DNA of 64,000 nt from Corallococcus silvisoli (GTDB taxonomy: Bacteria; Myxococcota; Myxococcia; Myxococcales; Myxococcaceae). Below, piece after piece: positions 1 through 8,677 of the stretch. The DNA lies in the NCBI RefSeq assembly GCF_009909145.1, contig NZ_JAAAPJ010000008.1, forward strand, positions 434,001-498,000, given 5' to 3'. How positions within the stretch are numbered: the stretch's first letter is position 1; every line of letters starts with the position of its first letter. The notes under the pieces were generated by a model, which ran no database searches, had not been told where the DNA came from, and saw only the letters and a list, made by a program, of their open reading frames with translations. The position numbers and the translations under genes were made by a program.

Positions 1-1
1 G

Positions 2-2920
2 CAGGTCGTGGACTTCACGCGCACGGTGGCGGTGCCCTTCGACGACAAGGAGCTGAGCCTGGAGTTCGCCACGTTCCGCGACACGCTGCGGCCCGGAGCG
101 AAGGAGACCTTCCGCGTGACGGTGAAGGGGCCCAATGGCGCGAAGCTGGAGGCGGGGGCCGCGGAGGTGCTCGCGTACATGTACGACCAGTCGCTGAACA
201 TCTTCGGGCCCCACTCGCCTCCGCAGGTGGCGCAGCTGTACCCGCAGCAGACGCTGTACCTGGAGGCCACGTCGTCGGCGGTGAGCTCCCATGGGGATTG
301 GTTCGTCAGTGACAACAACCCGCCCTGGTCCGGGCAGGAGCTCCAGGGGGACCAGCTGAGGTTCGAGGAGGGGTATGGGCTGGGAGGGCCGGGCTACCGG
401 AACTCCTATCGGCGCGAACGGTACGGGGCGGTGGCGAGCTCCGGTGCGCGAGCTCCGGGAAAGGGGGCGGTGCCGCCTCCGCCTCCGCCGGCGGCCCCGA
501 AGCCCTCGGCGATTCCGGTGGCCGAACAGAAGCGGCGCGAGATCATCCAGATCATCAAGAGTGGCAATGGTGTCGTCGCGGAGAGCGAGCCGTCCGTTCC
601 GGCGGGGCCGCTGCGCACGAACTTCGCGGAGACGGCGTTCTGGATTCCGCAGCTGCTCACCGGGCCGGAGGGAACGGCGGTGTTGGAGTTCACGGTGCCG
701 GACTCCGTGACGGCGTGGGACGTCTGGGTGCATGCGTTCACGCGCGACCTGCGCGGGGGCTCCACCCAGCGCTCCACCCGCAGCGTGAAGGAGCTGATGG
801 TGCGTCCCTACCTGCCGCGCTTCCTGCGCGAAGGCGACCGGGCGGAGCTGGAGGTCGTGGTGAACAACGCGGGGACGCAGCCGCAGCAGGGGCAGCTCAC
901 GCTCGACATCGTGGACCCGGACACGCAGAAGAGCCTGCTCGCGGACTTCGGCGTGAAGACGGCCGCGCAGGCCTTCACGGTGGCGGCGGGGAAGGGCACG
1001 CCTCTGCGCTTCCCCATCACCACGCCCGCGCGCGTGGGCCCGGTGGCCTTCCGTGTCGTCGCGAAGACGGGCAACTTCAGTGACGGAGAGCTGCGGCCGT
1101 TGCCGGTGCTTCCCGGCCGGATGCATCTGTCCCAGTCGCGCTTCGTGACGCTGCGCGACCAGGACCGCAAGACGCTGACGTTCGACGACCTGAAGCGCGC
1201 GGATGACCCCACGCGGGTGAACGAGCAGCTGGTCGTGACGGTGGACGCGCAGCTCTTCTACTCGGTGCTCCAGTCGCTGCCGTACCTGGTGAACTACCCC
1301 TACGAGTGCACGGAGCAGACGCTCAACCGCTTCGTGTCCACCGGCATCGTCTCCAGTCTCTTCCTCAAGTACCCGTCGGTGGCGAAGGTGGCCCAGGACC
1401 TGAGCCAGCGGTCCACGCGCTACGAGACCTGGGACAGCGTGGATCCGAACCGGAAGATGTCGCTGGAGGAGACGCCCTGGCTCAACATGGCCAAGGGAGG
1501 CGCCGAGGCCCCGGACGACCTGGTCCGCGTGTTGGACCCACGGGTGGCCGAGGCGAACCGGCTGTCGTCGCAGCAGAAGCTGGCCAAGGCCCAGAACGCG
1601 GATGGCGGCTTCCCCTGGTGGCCGGGCGGCCCGTCCTCGCCGTACATGACGCTCTACCTCCTCCACGGCCTGTCGCGCGCGATGGAGCACGGCGTGGACG
1701 TGTCACCCGAGCTGACGAAGCAGGCCTGGGGCTACCTGTCGACGCACTTCCGCGAGGAGTACGCGAGCCGGCTGATGAAGAAGAACCTGGGCTGGGAGTT
1801 CCTGACGTTCCTCAACTTCGTGGCGTCGTCGTACCCTGATGCGCGCTACACGGGCGAGGCGCTCACCGCCGCCGAGCGCCAGCGCGTGCTCGACTTCTCC
1901 TTCAAGCACTGGAAGGAGCACTCGCCGTTCCTCAAGGGCTACCTGGCGCTCACGCTGCACCGGGCGAAGCGCACGAAGGACGCGCTGAAGGTCTGGGACA
2001 GCGTGATGGACTCCGCGAAGACGACGGCGGACCAGGGCACGTTCTGGGCGCCGGAGGACCGCGGCTGGCTCTGGTACAACGACACCACGGAGACGCAGGC
2101 CTTCGCGCTGCGCACGCTGTCGGAGCTTCGTCCGAAGGATCCGCGCCGAGCGGGGCTGGCGCAGTGGCTGTTCCTGGACAAGAAGCTGGGGCACTGGAAG
2201 TCCACGCGCGCCACGGCGGAGGCGCTCTACGCGCTGGTGAACTACCTGCAGGCGGAGGGCTCGCTGGGCGTGACCGAGGAGCTGAAGGTGACGGTGGGCT
2301 CGAAGGTCGTGCCCATGCGCTTCCCGCCGGAGATCTACACGGGCAAGAAGAACCAGGTGGTGCTCACCGGTCCGGAGGTGAAGCCGGACACGGCGACCAC
2401 GGTGGTGGAGAAGACGACGCCGGGCTTCGCGTTCGCGTCCGCGACATGGCACTTCTCCACGGAGGAGCTGCCGAAGGAGGAGCGCGGCGACTTCTTCCAG
2501 GTGTCACGCCGCTACTTCGTGCGCGTCCGCGAAGGCAGTCAGACGCTGCTGCGCCCGCTGGCGGAGGGCGCGAAGCTCCAGCCCGGTGACGAGGTGGAGG
2601 TGCAGCTGTCGCTGCGCACGAAGCACGCCGCGGAGTACGTGCACCTGCGCGACCCGCGCGCCGCGGGCCTGGAGCCGGAGAGCGCCCAGTCCCGCCACAA
2701 GTGGGACCTGGGCATCGTCTGGTACGAGGAGACGCGCGACTCGGGGACGAACTTCTTCTTCGAAGCGCTCCCGGCCGGTGAGTACACCTTCAAGTACCGG
2801 CTGCGCGCCAACCTCGCGGGCACCTTCCGTGTGGGGCCCGCGACGGTTCAGTCCATGTACGCGCCGGAGTTCACCGCGTACTCCACGGGTGCGGTGCTCA
2901 CGGTGGACAAGGCGCCGTAG
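2..2920 (+). CDS. Alpha-2-macroglobulin family protein (5' end outside window)
   Basis: The reading frame is open from the first bases, so this is the C-terminal ~970 residues of a larger protein; bacterial alpha-2-macroglobulins usually exceed 1,500 residues. These are periplasmic or surface protease traps that bind attacking proteases through a thioester. Seen here: a Pro/Gly-rich loop (nt ~460-525) in the likely bait region, the A2M-domain signature around FWIPQLLTGPEG (nt ~640-720), and the thioester motif C-T-E-Q at nt 1307-1318 in the setting YPYECTEQTLNRF. The alpha/alpha-barrel thioester domain follows (to ~nt 2270), then a C-terminal receptor-binding-like domain ending YSTGAVLTV. The thioester Cys and Gln are both present, so it should be a trapping-competent type. 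It converges on an unrelated minus-strand gene. The family call is firm; the N-terminus, signal peptide and any partner penicillin-binding protein gene lie outside the window. Confidence 0.92.
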   Translation, partial: QVVDFTRTVAVPFDDKELSLEFATFRDTLRPGAKETFRVTVKGPNGAKLEAGAAEVLAYMYDQSLNIFGPHSPPQVAQLYPQQTLYLEATSSAVSSHGDWFVSDNNPPWSGQELQGDQLRFEEGYGLGGPGYRNSYRRERYGAVASSGARAPGKGAVPPPPPPAAPKPSAIPVAEQKRREIIQIIKSGNGVVAESEPSVPAGPLRTNFAETAFWIPQLLTGPEGTAVLEFTVPDSVTAWDVWVHAFTRDLRGGSTQRSTRSVKELMVRPYLPRFLREGDRAELEVVVNNAGTQPQQGQLTLDIVDPDTQKSLLADFGVKTAAQAFTVAAGKGTPLRFPITTPARVGPVAFRVVAKTGNFSDGELRPLPVLPGRMHLSQSRFVTLRDQDRKTLTFDDLKRADDPTRVNEQLVVTVDAQLFYSVLQSLPYLVNYPYECTEQTLNRFVSTGIVSSLFLKYPSVAKVAQDLSQRSTRYETWDSVDPNRKMSLEETPWLNMAKGGAEAPDDLVRVLDPRVAEANRLSSQQKLAKAQNADGGFPWWPGGPSSPYMTLYLLHGLSRAMEHGVDVSPELTKQAWGYLSTHFREEYASRLMKKNLGWEFLTFLNFVASSYPDARYTGEALTAAERQRVLDFSFKHWKEHSPFLKGYLALTLHRAKRTKDALKVWDSVMDSAKTTADQGTFWAPEDRGWLWYNDTTETQAFALRTLSELRPKDPRRAGLAQWLFLDKKLGHWKSTRATAEALYALVNYLQAEGSLGVTEELKVTVGSKVVPMRFPPEIYTGKKNQVVLTGPEVKPDTATTVVEKTTPGFAFASATWHFSTEELPKEERGDFFQVSRRYFVRVREGSQTLLRPLAEGAKLQPGDEVEVQLSLRTKHAAEYVHLRDPRAAGLEPESAQSRHKWDLGIVWYEETRDSGTNFFFEALPAGEYTFKYRLRANLAGTFRVGPATVQSMYAPEFTAYSTGAVLTVDKAP

Positions 2921-2942
2921 GACCCAGCGGGGCAGGGGGCCG

Positions 2943-2975
2943 GCGTCCCTTCGGGATGCGGGTCCCCCGGCTCCC
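2943..2975. repeat. Short repeat with hairpin, copy 1
   Basis: First of two copies of a ~30 bp element (tcccttcgggatgcgggtcccc, then ggctcc). It begins with the imperfect hairpin gcgtccc-ttc-gggatgc (2943-2959, one G-T mismatch). It lies just after the stop codon of the alpha-2-macroglobulin gene, where it could act as a transcription stop or RNA-stabilising hairpin. Confidence 0.6.
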
Positions 2976-3015
2976 GCCTCCGTGGCGAAGGACGTGCCCG
3001 GGGCGGGCTGGGCTG

Positions 3016-3048
3016 GCATCCCTTCGGGATGCGGGTCCCCTGGCTCCG
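3016..3048. repeat. Short repeat with hairpin, copy 2
   Basis: Second copy, 73 bp after the first. Its hairpin is perfect: gcatccc-ttc-gggatgc at 3016-3032, followed by the same gcgggtcccc and ggctcc. Its place between two convergent genes fits a bidirectional terminator or a dispersed palindromic element of the REP kind. Confidence 0.6.
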
Positions 3049-3172
3049 GTGCTTCAACCGGGTCGCCAGGGGCGTGAGGTATTTGCGGTGCTGGGGGGAT
3101 TGCCGCCGCGCGGAACGTCGTGTCGGTGGCTGGCGCGTGAGGGCCGTCGCGGGGCAGGCGCCCCGCTCTGGC

Positions 3173-4363
3173 CTACTCGGCGCAGGTGGCTGCTTCGTCG
3201 GTTGGATGCAGCGTGGCGATGCCGTAGGTGCCGTTGCGCGTGCCGCACCAGATGCGCCAGTTGCCGCCGCCGATGTCCGGCGCGGAGTAGACGCCGCCCT
3301 CTTTCTTTGCCCCGCCGCGAGCGCAGCAGCGCGCGAACGCGCGGGTCCCGATGGCGGCGATGGAGACGGCGTCCTGCGACGTGGAGAAGCCGCCCAGCCG
3401 CTTCACTCCACAGGACCAGGGGGACAGTCCCTTGAAGCGGATGGCGTACTGCGCCCCTTGAATGGCCTGCTCGCCCTTGCCGGGGCCCTGGTAGCAGACC
3501 TTGCCCTCCGCCTCGAGCTGGGCGTAGCGCGGGAGGAAGTGGAGTCCGCCAATCGGGCCGCGCTGCCAGTCATCGCCGCAGAAGACGTGGGTGAAGGCGT
3601 TGCGCGGGCCCGTGCTCACCCAGAGGCTGGTGAGCCATTCCAGGTTCGCCTGCCGCGAGCCCGTCCCCGGCCGTCCCGCGGCGGACAGCGCCCGCTGCAC
3701 GCGCGCATCGTCATAGTGCCTGGCGAAGAAGCGCTGCACGTCCCCGGCGCTCACGCTGGCGTCGGGGCGCGCGGGGCACAGGTCCAGCACCTCGCGGTCC
3801 AGCGCGGACAGCGCTGGGGCCTTGGCGAACAAGGGGGCGTTGTCGCAGGTGCTCGCGCAGGCCTCCGCATCACCTGGGGCAGCGGCCGCGACACGGCCCG
3901 CGGGGGCGCGAACCTCGACGCTGCTCTCGCTCGACGGGGAGCCTGCCTCCTGCTCGGTCCCGGCGATGCCCGCGCCGGCCCCGCTCCCCAGCTGCTTCAC
4001 CACGGCGGACAAGGCCACGCCGCCGCCTCGGGCCGCCTGCTGCTGGCGCGTGTTCGCGTGGTCGGCGCTGACGAGGGCGTCCGTGCCGGGGGCCTTCTGG
4101 ACCGCCTCCGTGGGCGTGCCATCGCAGAGCACCCATCCTTCGGCCTTGGGTCCCTGGAGCTTGCACCACGCCCGGGCGGGCCCTCCCTTCTTCACGAGCG
4201 GATAGGAGACGCCGGGCTCCACGGCGAAGACGACCTTGGAGGACTCGGGCTGCTCGACCGCGTCCACGGGCTCGTCGGAGACGAAGACGCCGCTGCCCGC
4301 GAGCACGGTGGGCGGCATCGAGAGGGCCAGGAAGAAGCAGGCGAGCGACCCGGAGAGGCGCAT
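3173..4363 (-). CDS. Secreted protein of unknown function
   Basis: 396 residues. The start is the ATG at 4363 because it opens a clear signal peptide (MRLSGSLACFFLALSMPPTVLA, residues 1-22). After it comes a short region reading like an SH3-type fold (about residues 35-85, with AWCKLQGPKAEGWVLCDG-like spacing), then a low-complexity Ala/Gly/Ser linker (~90-170). The C-terminal ~220 residues hold many cysteines (for example CGDDW, CYQGPG, SCGVKR, FARCCARGG, WCGTRNG), suggesting a disulphide-bonded exported domain. I do not recognise that domain. It converges on the alpha-2-macroglobulin gene and is divergent from the SDR gene, so it is probably a single-gene unit. Confidence 0.75.
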   Translation of the reverse strand: MRLSGSLACFFLALSMPPTVLAGSGVFVSDEPVDAVEQPESSKVVFAVEPGVSYPLVKKGGPARAWCKLQGPKAEGWVLCDGTPTEAVQKAPGTDALVSADHANTRQQQAARGGGVALSAVVKQLGSGAGAGIAGTEQEAGSPSSESSVEVRAPAGRVAAAAPGDAEACASTCDNAPLFAKAPALSALDREVLDLCPARPDASVSAGDVQRFFARHYDDARVQRALSAAGRPGTGSRQANLEWLTSLWVSTGPRNAFTHVFCGDDWQRGPIGGLHFLPRYAQLEAEGKVCYQGPGKGEQAIQGAQYAIRFKGLSPWSCGVKRLGGFSTSQDAVSIAAIGTRAFARCCARGGAKKEGGVYSAPDIGGGNWRIWCGTRNGTYGIATLHPTDEAATCAE

Positions 4364-4449
4364 GGTGCGCCGGACTCTAACAGGGGGGCTTGAAGCCCGC
4401 TGTTCCCCGGTTGCGTCCGACGTCGCGCCGGAGAATAAGAGCGCCCGAT

Positions 4450-5274
4450 ATGAAACCGATGAATTTCCGAGGCCGCTGGGTGCTCATCACCGGTGCATCG
4501 TCCGGTCTGGGGCTGGAGATGGCCCGCCTGCTCGCGAAGGAGCACTGCGCCCACATCATCGCCGTCGCCCGTCGCGAGGACCGGCTCACCGCGCTCAAGG
4601 CGGAGCTGGAGGCCGCGCATGGCGTGCAGGTGCTGCCCCTGGCCGCGGACCTCTCCCGGCCCGGTGAGCCCGCGCGCGTGTTCGAGGCCGCCATGGCCGG
4701 GCGCACCGTGGACGGGGTCATCCTCAACGCGGGCGTCACCTTCTACGGCATGGCGCTGGAGCAGCAGCCCGAGTCCTTCGACGCGATGCTCGCCACCAAC
4801 ATCACCAGCGTGGTGCGCCTGTCGCAGCTCTTCGCCGCGGACTTCGTGCGGCGGGGCAATGGCGGTGCGCTGATGCTGGTCGGCAGCATGGCGGGCTTCT
4901 CGCCGTTGCCGTACCAGACGGCCTACGCGGCGACGAAGTCGTTCATCATCAGCTTCGGGCGCGGGCTGGCCCATGAGCTGCGCAAGGCCGGCGTCTCCGT
5001 CACCGTCTTCGCGCCCGGGGGCATCGCCACGGAGATGCTGTCGCTGTCGGGGCTGGACCGGAAGTTCAAGGCGGGCGACCTGGGCATCATGTCCGCGGAG
5101 GCCTGCGCGCGCATCGCCGTGGAGGCCTTCGTGCGGCGCCGCGAGCTCGCCGTGCCCGGCGTCCTCAACCGCTTCCTCGCCCTGATGATGAAGCTGCTCC
5201 CCCATGCCCTCATCGTCGGGCGCTCCGCCGCGCTGTACGAAGGCGGACTCCCGAAGGGCCCCCCCGCGCCCTGA
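4450..5274 (+). CDS. Short-chain dehydrogenase/reductase (SDR)
   Basis: 274 residues; a classical SDR that would oxidise or reduce a hydroxy/keto group with NAD(P)(H). Visible motifs: the nucleotide-binding TGASSGLG (residues 14-21), the NAG motif (93-95), the catalytic Ser in VGSMAG (S146) and the YxxxK pair Y159/K163 in TAYAATKS. The C-terminal ~40 residues are hydrophobic (FLALMMKLLPHALIVG) and may touch the membrane, as in DltE/YqjQ-like SDRs. The frame extends 20 residues upstream, but the ATG at 4450 fits the family N-terminus better. The substrate cannot be told from sequence. The stop codon lies inside an inverted repeat shared with the end of tyrS. Confidence 0.88.
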   Translation: MKPMNFRGRWVLITGASSGLGLEMARLLAKEHCAHIIAVARREDRLTALKAELEAAHGVQVLPLAADLSRPGEPARVFEAAMAGRTVDGVILNAGVTFYGMALEQQPESFDAMLATNITSVVRLSQLFAADFVRRGNGGALMLVGSMAGFSPLPYQTAYAATKSFIISFGRGLAHELRKAGVSVTVFAPGGIATEMLSLSGLDRKFKAGDLGIMSAEACARIAVEAFVRRRELAVPGVLNRFLALMMKLLPHALIVGRSAALYEGGLPKGPPAP

Positions 5275-5287
5275 TTCAGGGCGCGGG
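5263..5287. terminator. Bidirectional terminator between SDR gene and tyrS
   Basis: Perfect 12-bp inverted repeat, cccgcgccctga / tcaggggcgcggg-type arms (5263-5274 and 5276-5287), at the meeting point of two convergent genes. There is no U-run, so it is a GC-rich stem only. It includes the SDR stop codon. Confidence 0.6.
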
Positions 5288-5304
5288 CGGTCCGTCGTCG
5301 CGAC

Positions 5305-6567
5305 TCAGGCCAGCTTCACCCGCGCCGCCTTCAGCTTGCCCACCTGCACGGTGTACTCGCCGGCCCCCAGCTCCGCCTTGGGGTCGGTGACCTTCTCGCC
5401 GTTCACCCGGACGCCGCCCTGGGCCATCAGCTTGCGCGCCTCGGTGGCGGAGGCCACGAGCTTCGTCTCCGGCAGCAGCTTCGTCACCGGCAGCTTCTCC
5501 GCGCCCGCGAGCGAGACCTCCACCAGGGGCAGCTCCTCCGCCGACAGCTCTTTCTTGGCGAAGCGCTTCTCGAAGTCCTCCGCGGCCTTGCGCCCGGCCT
5601 CCTCGCCCTGGAAGCGCGAGGCCATCTCCTGCGCGAAGGCGACCTTGGCGGCCTTGGGGTGGGCCGCGCCGGAGCGCGTGCGCTCCTCCAGCTCCAGCAC
5701 CTGCTTGAGCGGCATCGACGACAGGAGCTTGTAGTACCGCCACATCAGGTCGTCGGTGATGCTCATCAGCTTGCCGAAGATGCTGTCCGCCGGCTCGTCG
5801 ATGCCCACGTAGTTGTCCAGGCTCTTGGACATCTTGTCGCCGGTGATGACGCCGTCCACCAGCTTCGCGTCCAGGCCCTCCAGGATGGGGCCCGTCATGA
5901 TGACCTGTGGCTCCAGGCCCTCGTCCTTCATCAGCTGCCGGCCCACCAGCAGGTTGAAGAGCTGATCCGTCGCGCCCAGCTCCACGTCCGCCTTCAGCGC
6001 CACGGAGTCCCAGCCCTGGAGCAGGGGGTAGAGGAACTCATGCAGCGAGATGGAGCGGTTCTCCCGGTAGCGCTTCTTGAAGTCGTCGCGCTCCAGCATG
6101 CGCTGCACGGAGTAGCGCGCCGCCAGGCGGATCATCCCCTCGGTGCCCAGCGCGTCGAGCCACTCCGAGTTGAACTTCACCACCGTCTTGTCCGGGTCCA
6201 GGACCTTGAAGACCTGCTGCTTGTACGTCTCCGAGTTGACCTTCACCTCGTCGCGGGTGAGGGCGGGCCGGGTCGCGTTCTTGCCGGTGGGGTCGCCGAT
6301 GAGGGCGGTGAAGTCACCGATGAGGAACACCACCGTGTGCCCGAACTCCTGGAAGCGCCGCATGCGCGTGAGCAGCAGCGAGTGGCCCAGGTGCAGGTCG
6401 GGACGGCTGGGGTCGAAGCCCGCCTTGATGACGAGCGGCTTGCCCTTGTCATACGAGCGCTGGAGCTTCTTCTTGAGGTCCTCCGGCACCTGGAGGTCCA
6501 CGGTGCCGCGAGTGACTTCTTCATACTGCTCTTCGGGGGTCGCCTTGCGCAGTGCGTCCGGGTTCAT
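5305..6567 (-). CDS. tyrS: Tyrosyl-tRNA synthetase
   Basis: 420 residues. It charges tRNA-Tyr with tyrosine in the cytoplasm; a class I synthetase. The HIGH-type motif appears as LHLGHS in the N-terminal Rossmann domain and the second signature as DKMSKS. A C-terminal S4 RNA-binding domain follows (around RKLMAQGGVRVNGEKV). The frame is open upstream to 6924, but the family N-terminus begins at MNPDALRK, ATG at 6567. It lies downstream of the 5-formyl-THF cyclo-ligase gene on the same strand with a gap of about 94 bp, so they may be co-transcribed. The HLGH variant and length suit the TyrZ-like subgroup. Confidence 0.95.
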   Translation of the reverse strand: MNPDALRKATPEEQYEEVTRGTVDLQVPEDLKKKLQRSYDKGKPLVIKAGFDPSRPDLHLGHSLLLTRMRRFQEFGHTVVFLIGDFTALIGDPTGKNATRPALTRDEVKVNSETYKQQVFKVLDPDKTVVKFNSEWLDALGTEGMIRLAARYSVQRMLERDDFKKRYRENRSISLHEFLYPLLQGWDSVALKADVELGATDQLFNLLVGRQLMKDEGLEPQVIMTGPILEGLDAKLVDGVITGDKMSKSLDNYVGIDEPADSIFGKLMSITDDLMWRYYKLLSSMPLKQVLELEERTRSGAAHPKAAKVAFAQEMASRFQGEEAGRKAAEDFEKRFAKKELSAEELPLVEVSLAGAEKLPVTKLLPETKLVASATEARKLMAQGGVRVNGEKVTDPKAELGAGEYTVQVGKLKAARVKLA

Positions 6568-6661
6568 GGCGCCGCGGACACTAGCCCAGAAACGACGACG
6601 GGCAGGGCCGGACTTGGGGTCCGCGCTCCGCCCGTGGAAGGTCCCTCTGGTCGCCTGAGGC

Positions 6662-7291
6662 TCAGGTGTCCAGGAAGTCGAAGCTGCGCCACAGCCCGCG
6701 CAGCGCCTCCATCTCCGTGACGATCTGGTCCATGTCCACGTCGTCGCTCGTCGTGGGCAGGTCCCGGACGATCTGGTCGCTGAACGCCAGACCGACCCGC
6801 CGGCTGCGCGGGCTGGCCGCCTTGAGGGTGGCGTCGTAGTAGCCCCCTCCGCGACCCAGCCGCTTGCCGTCCCGGCTGAAGCCCAGACCGGGCACCACGA
6901 ACAGGTCGATCTGGTCCACGCCAATCAGGTCCGAGGAGTTGCTGGGCTCCCGGACGCCGAGGCGCCCCGGCTCCAGCTCGCTCTCCGACTTGATGGCCCG
7001 GAACGCCAGGATGCGCCCATGCACATGGGACAGCGGATAGCAGACGATCTTCTCGTCCTGCAGGGCCGCGATGAGGATGTCCCGGGTGGGGACCTCGCCC
7101 CGGATGGGGGCGTAGAGGGCCACCGTCCGTGCCTTCTGATAGTAGGGCGATGCCAGGAATCGAGACTGGACCTTCAGGCCCCGCTCGTCGATGAGGTCGT
7201 TGGTCATCGCCTTGCGGCGCGCCGTCAGCTCCTCACGAAGCGTTACCTTCTTCTCCGCCGCCGCCGCCGTATCCACCGCCGTCTCGCTCAC
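6662..7291 (-). CDS. 5-formyltetrahydrofolate cyclo-ligase family protein
   Basis: 209 residues. The family (YgfA/MTHFS) converts 5-formyl-THF to 5,10-methenyl-THF using ATP. The signature LGRGGGYYDATL, the glycine-rich loop with the YYD that binds substrate and phosphate, is intact near residue 145. Basic residues and the PIRGEVPTRDIL segment match the family core. The start at 7291 (MSETAVDTAAAAEKK) adds an Ala-rich leader before the conserved LREELTARRKAM. Directly upstream on the same strand is a 6S RNA-like sequence; ssrS-ygfA linkage is widespread in proteobacteria, and each assignment supports the other. Confidence 0.9.
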   Translation of the reverse strand: MSETAVDTAAAAEKKVTLREELTARRKAMTNDLIDERGLKVQSRFLASPYYQKARTVALYAPIRGEVPTRDILIAALQDEKIVCYPLSHVHGRILAFRAIKSESELEPGRLGVREPSNSSDLIGVDQIDLFVVPGLGFSRDGKRLGRGGGYYDATLKAASPRSRRVGLAFSDQIVRDLPTTSDDVDMDQIVTEMEALRGLWRSFDFLDT

Positions 7292-7312
7292 CGCCGCCGC
7301 TCCAAAGAAAGA

Positions 7313-7500
7313 GTCCCCCGCCGAGCCGTGTGTCCAGCATCCATTGAACCCTTGAAAGCCAGGTGGGGACCGAAATCATGTCACCGCAGGCTTCCCTCAT
7401 CCCCGGAAGGGGGAGGGCTTGCACATGGCGACCGAAACGGACCCCGGAATGGACGTATCGGTTCGAATTTCTGCTGGGCATCACGCACCCCGCAGGGAAC
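7313..7500 (-). ncRNA. ssrS: 6S RNA (ssrS) candidate
   Basis: A ~188-nt non-coding segment directly upstream of the cyclo-ligase gene, the classical ssrS position and the usual 6S length. On the minus strand it starts GUUCCCUGCGGGGUGCGUG and ends CACACGGCUCGGCGGGGGAC, whose ends can pair (GUUCCC with GGGGAC, GUG with CAC) as the closing stem. The 3' half contains CACCUGGCUUUCAAGGGUUCAAUGG, very like the CACCUUGAACCAAGGGUUCAAGGG stretch I recall for E. coli 6S. The 5' half has GAACCGAUA, resembling E. coli GAGCCGAUA. 6S RNA binds sigma70 RNA polymerase and mimics an open promoter. The exact ends are estimates from pairing; a covariance-model search would settle the call. Confidence 0.78.
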
Positions 7501-7660
7501 AGACCTTTTACCGCTCAAATCTCGCTACAAGCCCTTAGAATCACTGGGAAAATCCCAAGGCGTTCTGGGAAAATGATAAGGACGGAGCAGCGTGCGGTCA
7601 AGCCGTCCTCGCGCGTTTACAAGCCGCCCCGTGGACTTCTATGATGCCCGGGTCCCCGAC

Positions 7661-8677
7661 ATGTCGCCCCCGACCTCAACATTGGCTCTCGCGGCGGGAG
7701 TCTGCCTCGTTTCCGGGCTCGCCTGGGCGGGCCCTACCTTCAACGGCACCTTCCAGGGAGAGGCCTTCGGCCCCATCGAGTTGCGCTCGGATGGGGACCA
7801 CCTGGTGGGCATGGCTCCGGCCGGTGGGCCCTGCCAGCGCCCGGCTGCCCAGCAGGCCCTGACCGGGGACTTCCAGGGCAACGTCTTCCTGGGCGAGGTG
7901 ACGCTCTGCCAGACGGGGGACACGTGCAGTCCGTCCCAGTCCTACGTGGTCATGCTCGTCTACAACGTCGAGGAGCGGGCCCTGGGAGGCATGGTGAAGC
8001 TGGAGGGAGGCTGTGAGTCACCGGCCCTGCTCAAGAATGGACTGCTGCTGCTGCGGGCCCCGGACCAGGGCGCGGCGCTGACGCCCGTGACGGTCCAGGC
8101 GTCGGAGCGTCAAGCTCAGGCCCCCGCCCCCGCCCCATCCCCGGTCGCTGCGGTGTCCCCTCCGTCCGGAGGTGCCGCGCAGATTGCGGCGCAGCGCCGG
8201 CTGGAGCCGGTGGACGTGGCGGCCACCCTGAAGCAGGGGCTGTCCCAGCTGGCGCAGAACCCGATTGGCGCGTCGCAGCAGTTCCAGCTCGTGCTGGCGC
8301 AGGAGAAGGAGAAGAACAACGCCTGGGCGCTGATGGGCATGGGGGTGTCCTACTTCCTGCGGCGCCAGCACTCGGACGCGCTCACGTACCTGGACCGGGC
8401 GCGCGCCGCGGGCAGTCCGCAGGCGCGGGCGGAGGCGTTCTTCTGGACGGCGTGCGTGATGCGGGCGACGAAGGATCCGCGGATGGCGAACGAAGCGCTG
8501 CGCCGCGCGCTGAACGACGGCTGGTCTCCGCCGGAAGGCAACGCGCTGGTGGAGCGGGAGCTGCAACAGTTCGCCAATGAAGGAGCGGTGTACGAGCAGC
8601 TGTTGAAGCAGGCCCGCGGCAGTCGCAAGCGGACCCAGGGTCGAGAGTCGCAAGGAGCTGGAAGCGCCAGCCCGTGA
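7661..8677 (+). CDS. Secreted TPR-like protein preceding a protein kinase
   Basis: 338 residues with the ATG at 7661, chosen because it opens a signal peptide (LALAAGVCLVSGLAWA). The frame is open to 7592, but the extra residues are not signal-like. The N-terminal ~110 residues form a Gly-rich domain with Cys pairs (GPCQRP, LCQTGDTCSPSQ) and strand-like spacing that I cannot name. A Pro/Ala linker follows (PAPAPSPVAAVSPPSG). The C-terminal ~150 residues are helical with TPR-like pairs (ALMGMGVSYFLRRQHSDALTYLDRA). It overlaps the kinase start by four bases (GTGA), so the two are probably co-translated and may act in one pathway. No promoter is obvious; the 6S RNA locus lies divergently upstream. 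Confidence 0.75.
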   Translation: MSPPTSTLALAAGVCLVSGLAWAGPTFNGTFQGEAFGPIELRSDGDHLVGMAPAGGPCQRPAAQQALTGDFQGNVFLGEVTLCQTGDTCSPSQSYVVMLVYNVEERALGGMVKLEGGCESPALLKNGLLLLRAPDQGAALTPVTVQASERQAQAPAPAPSPVAAVSPPSGGAAQIAAQRRLEPVDVAATLKQGLSQLAQNPIGASQQFQLVLAQEKEKNNAWALMGMGVSYFLRRQHSDALTYLDRARAAGSPQARAEAFFWTACVMRATKDPRMANEALRRALNDGWSPPEGNALVERELQQFANEGAVYEQLLKQARGSRKRTQGRESQGAGSASP

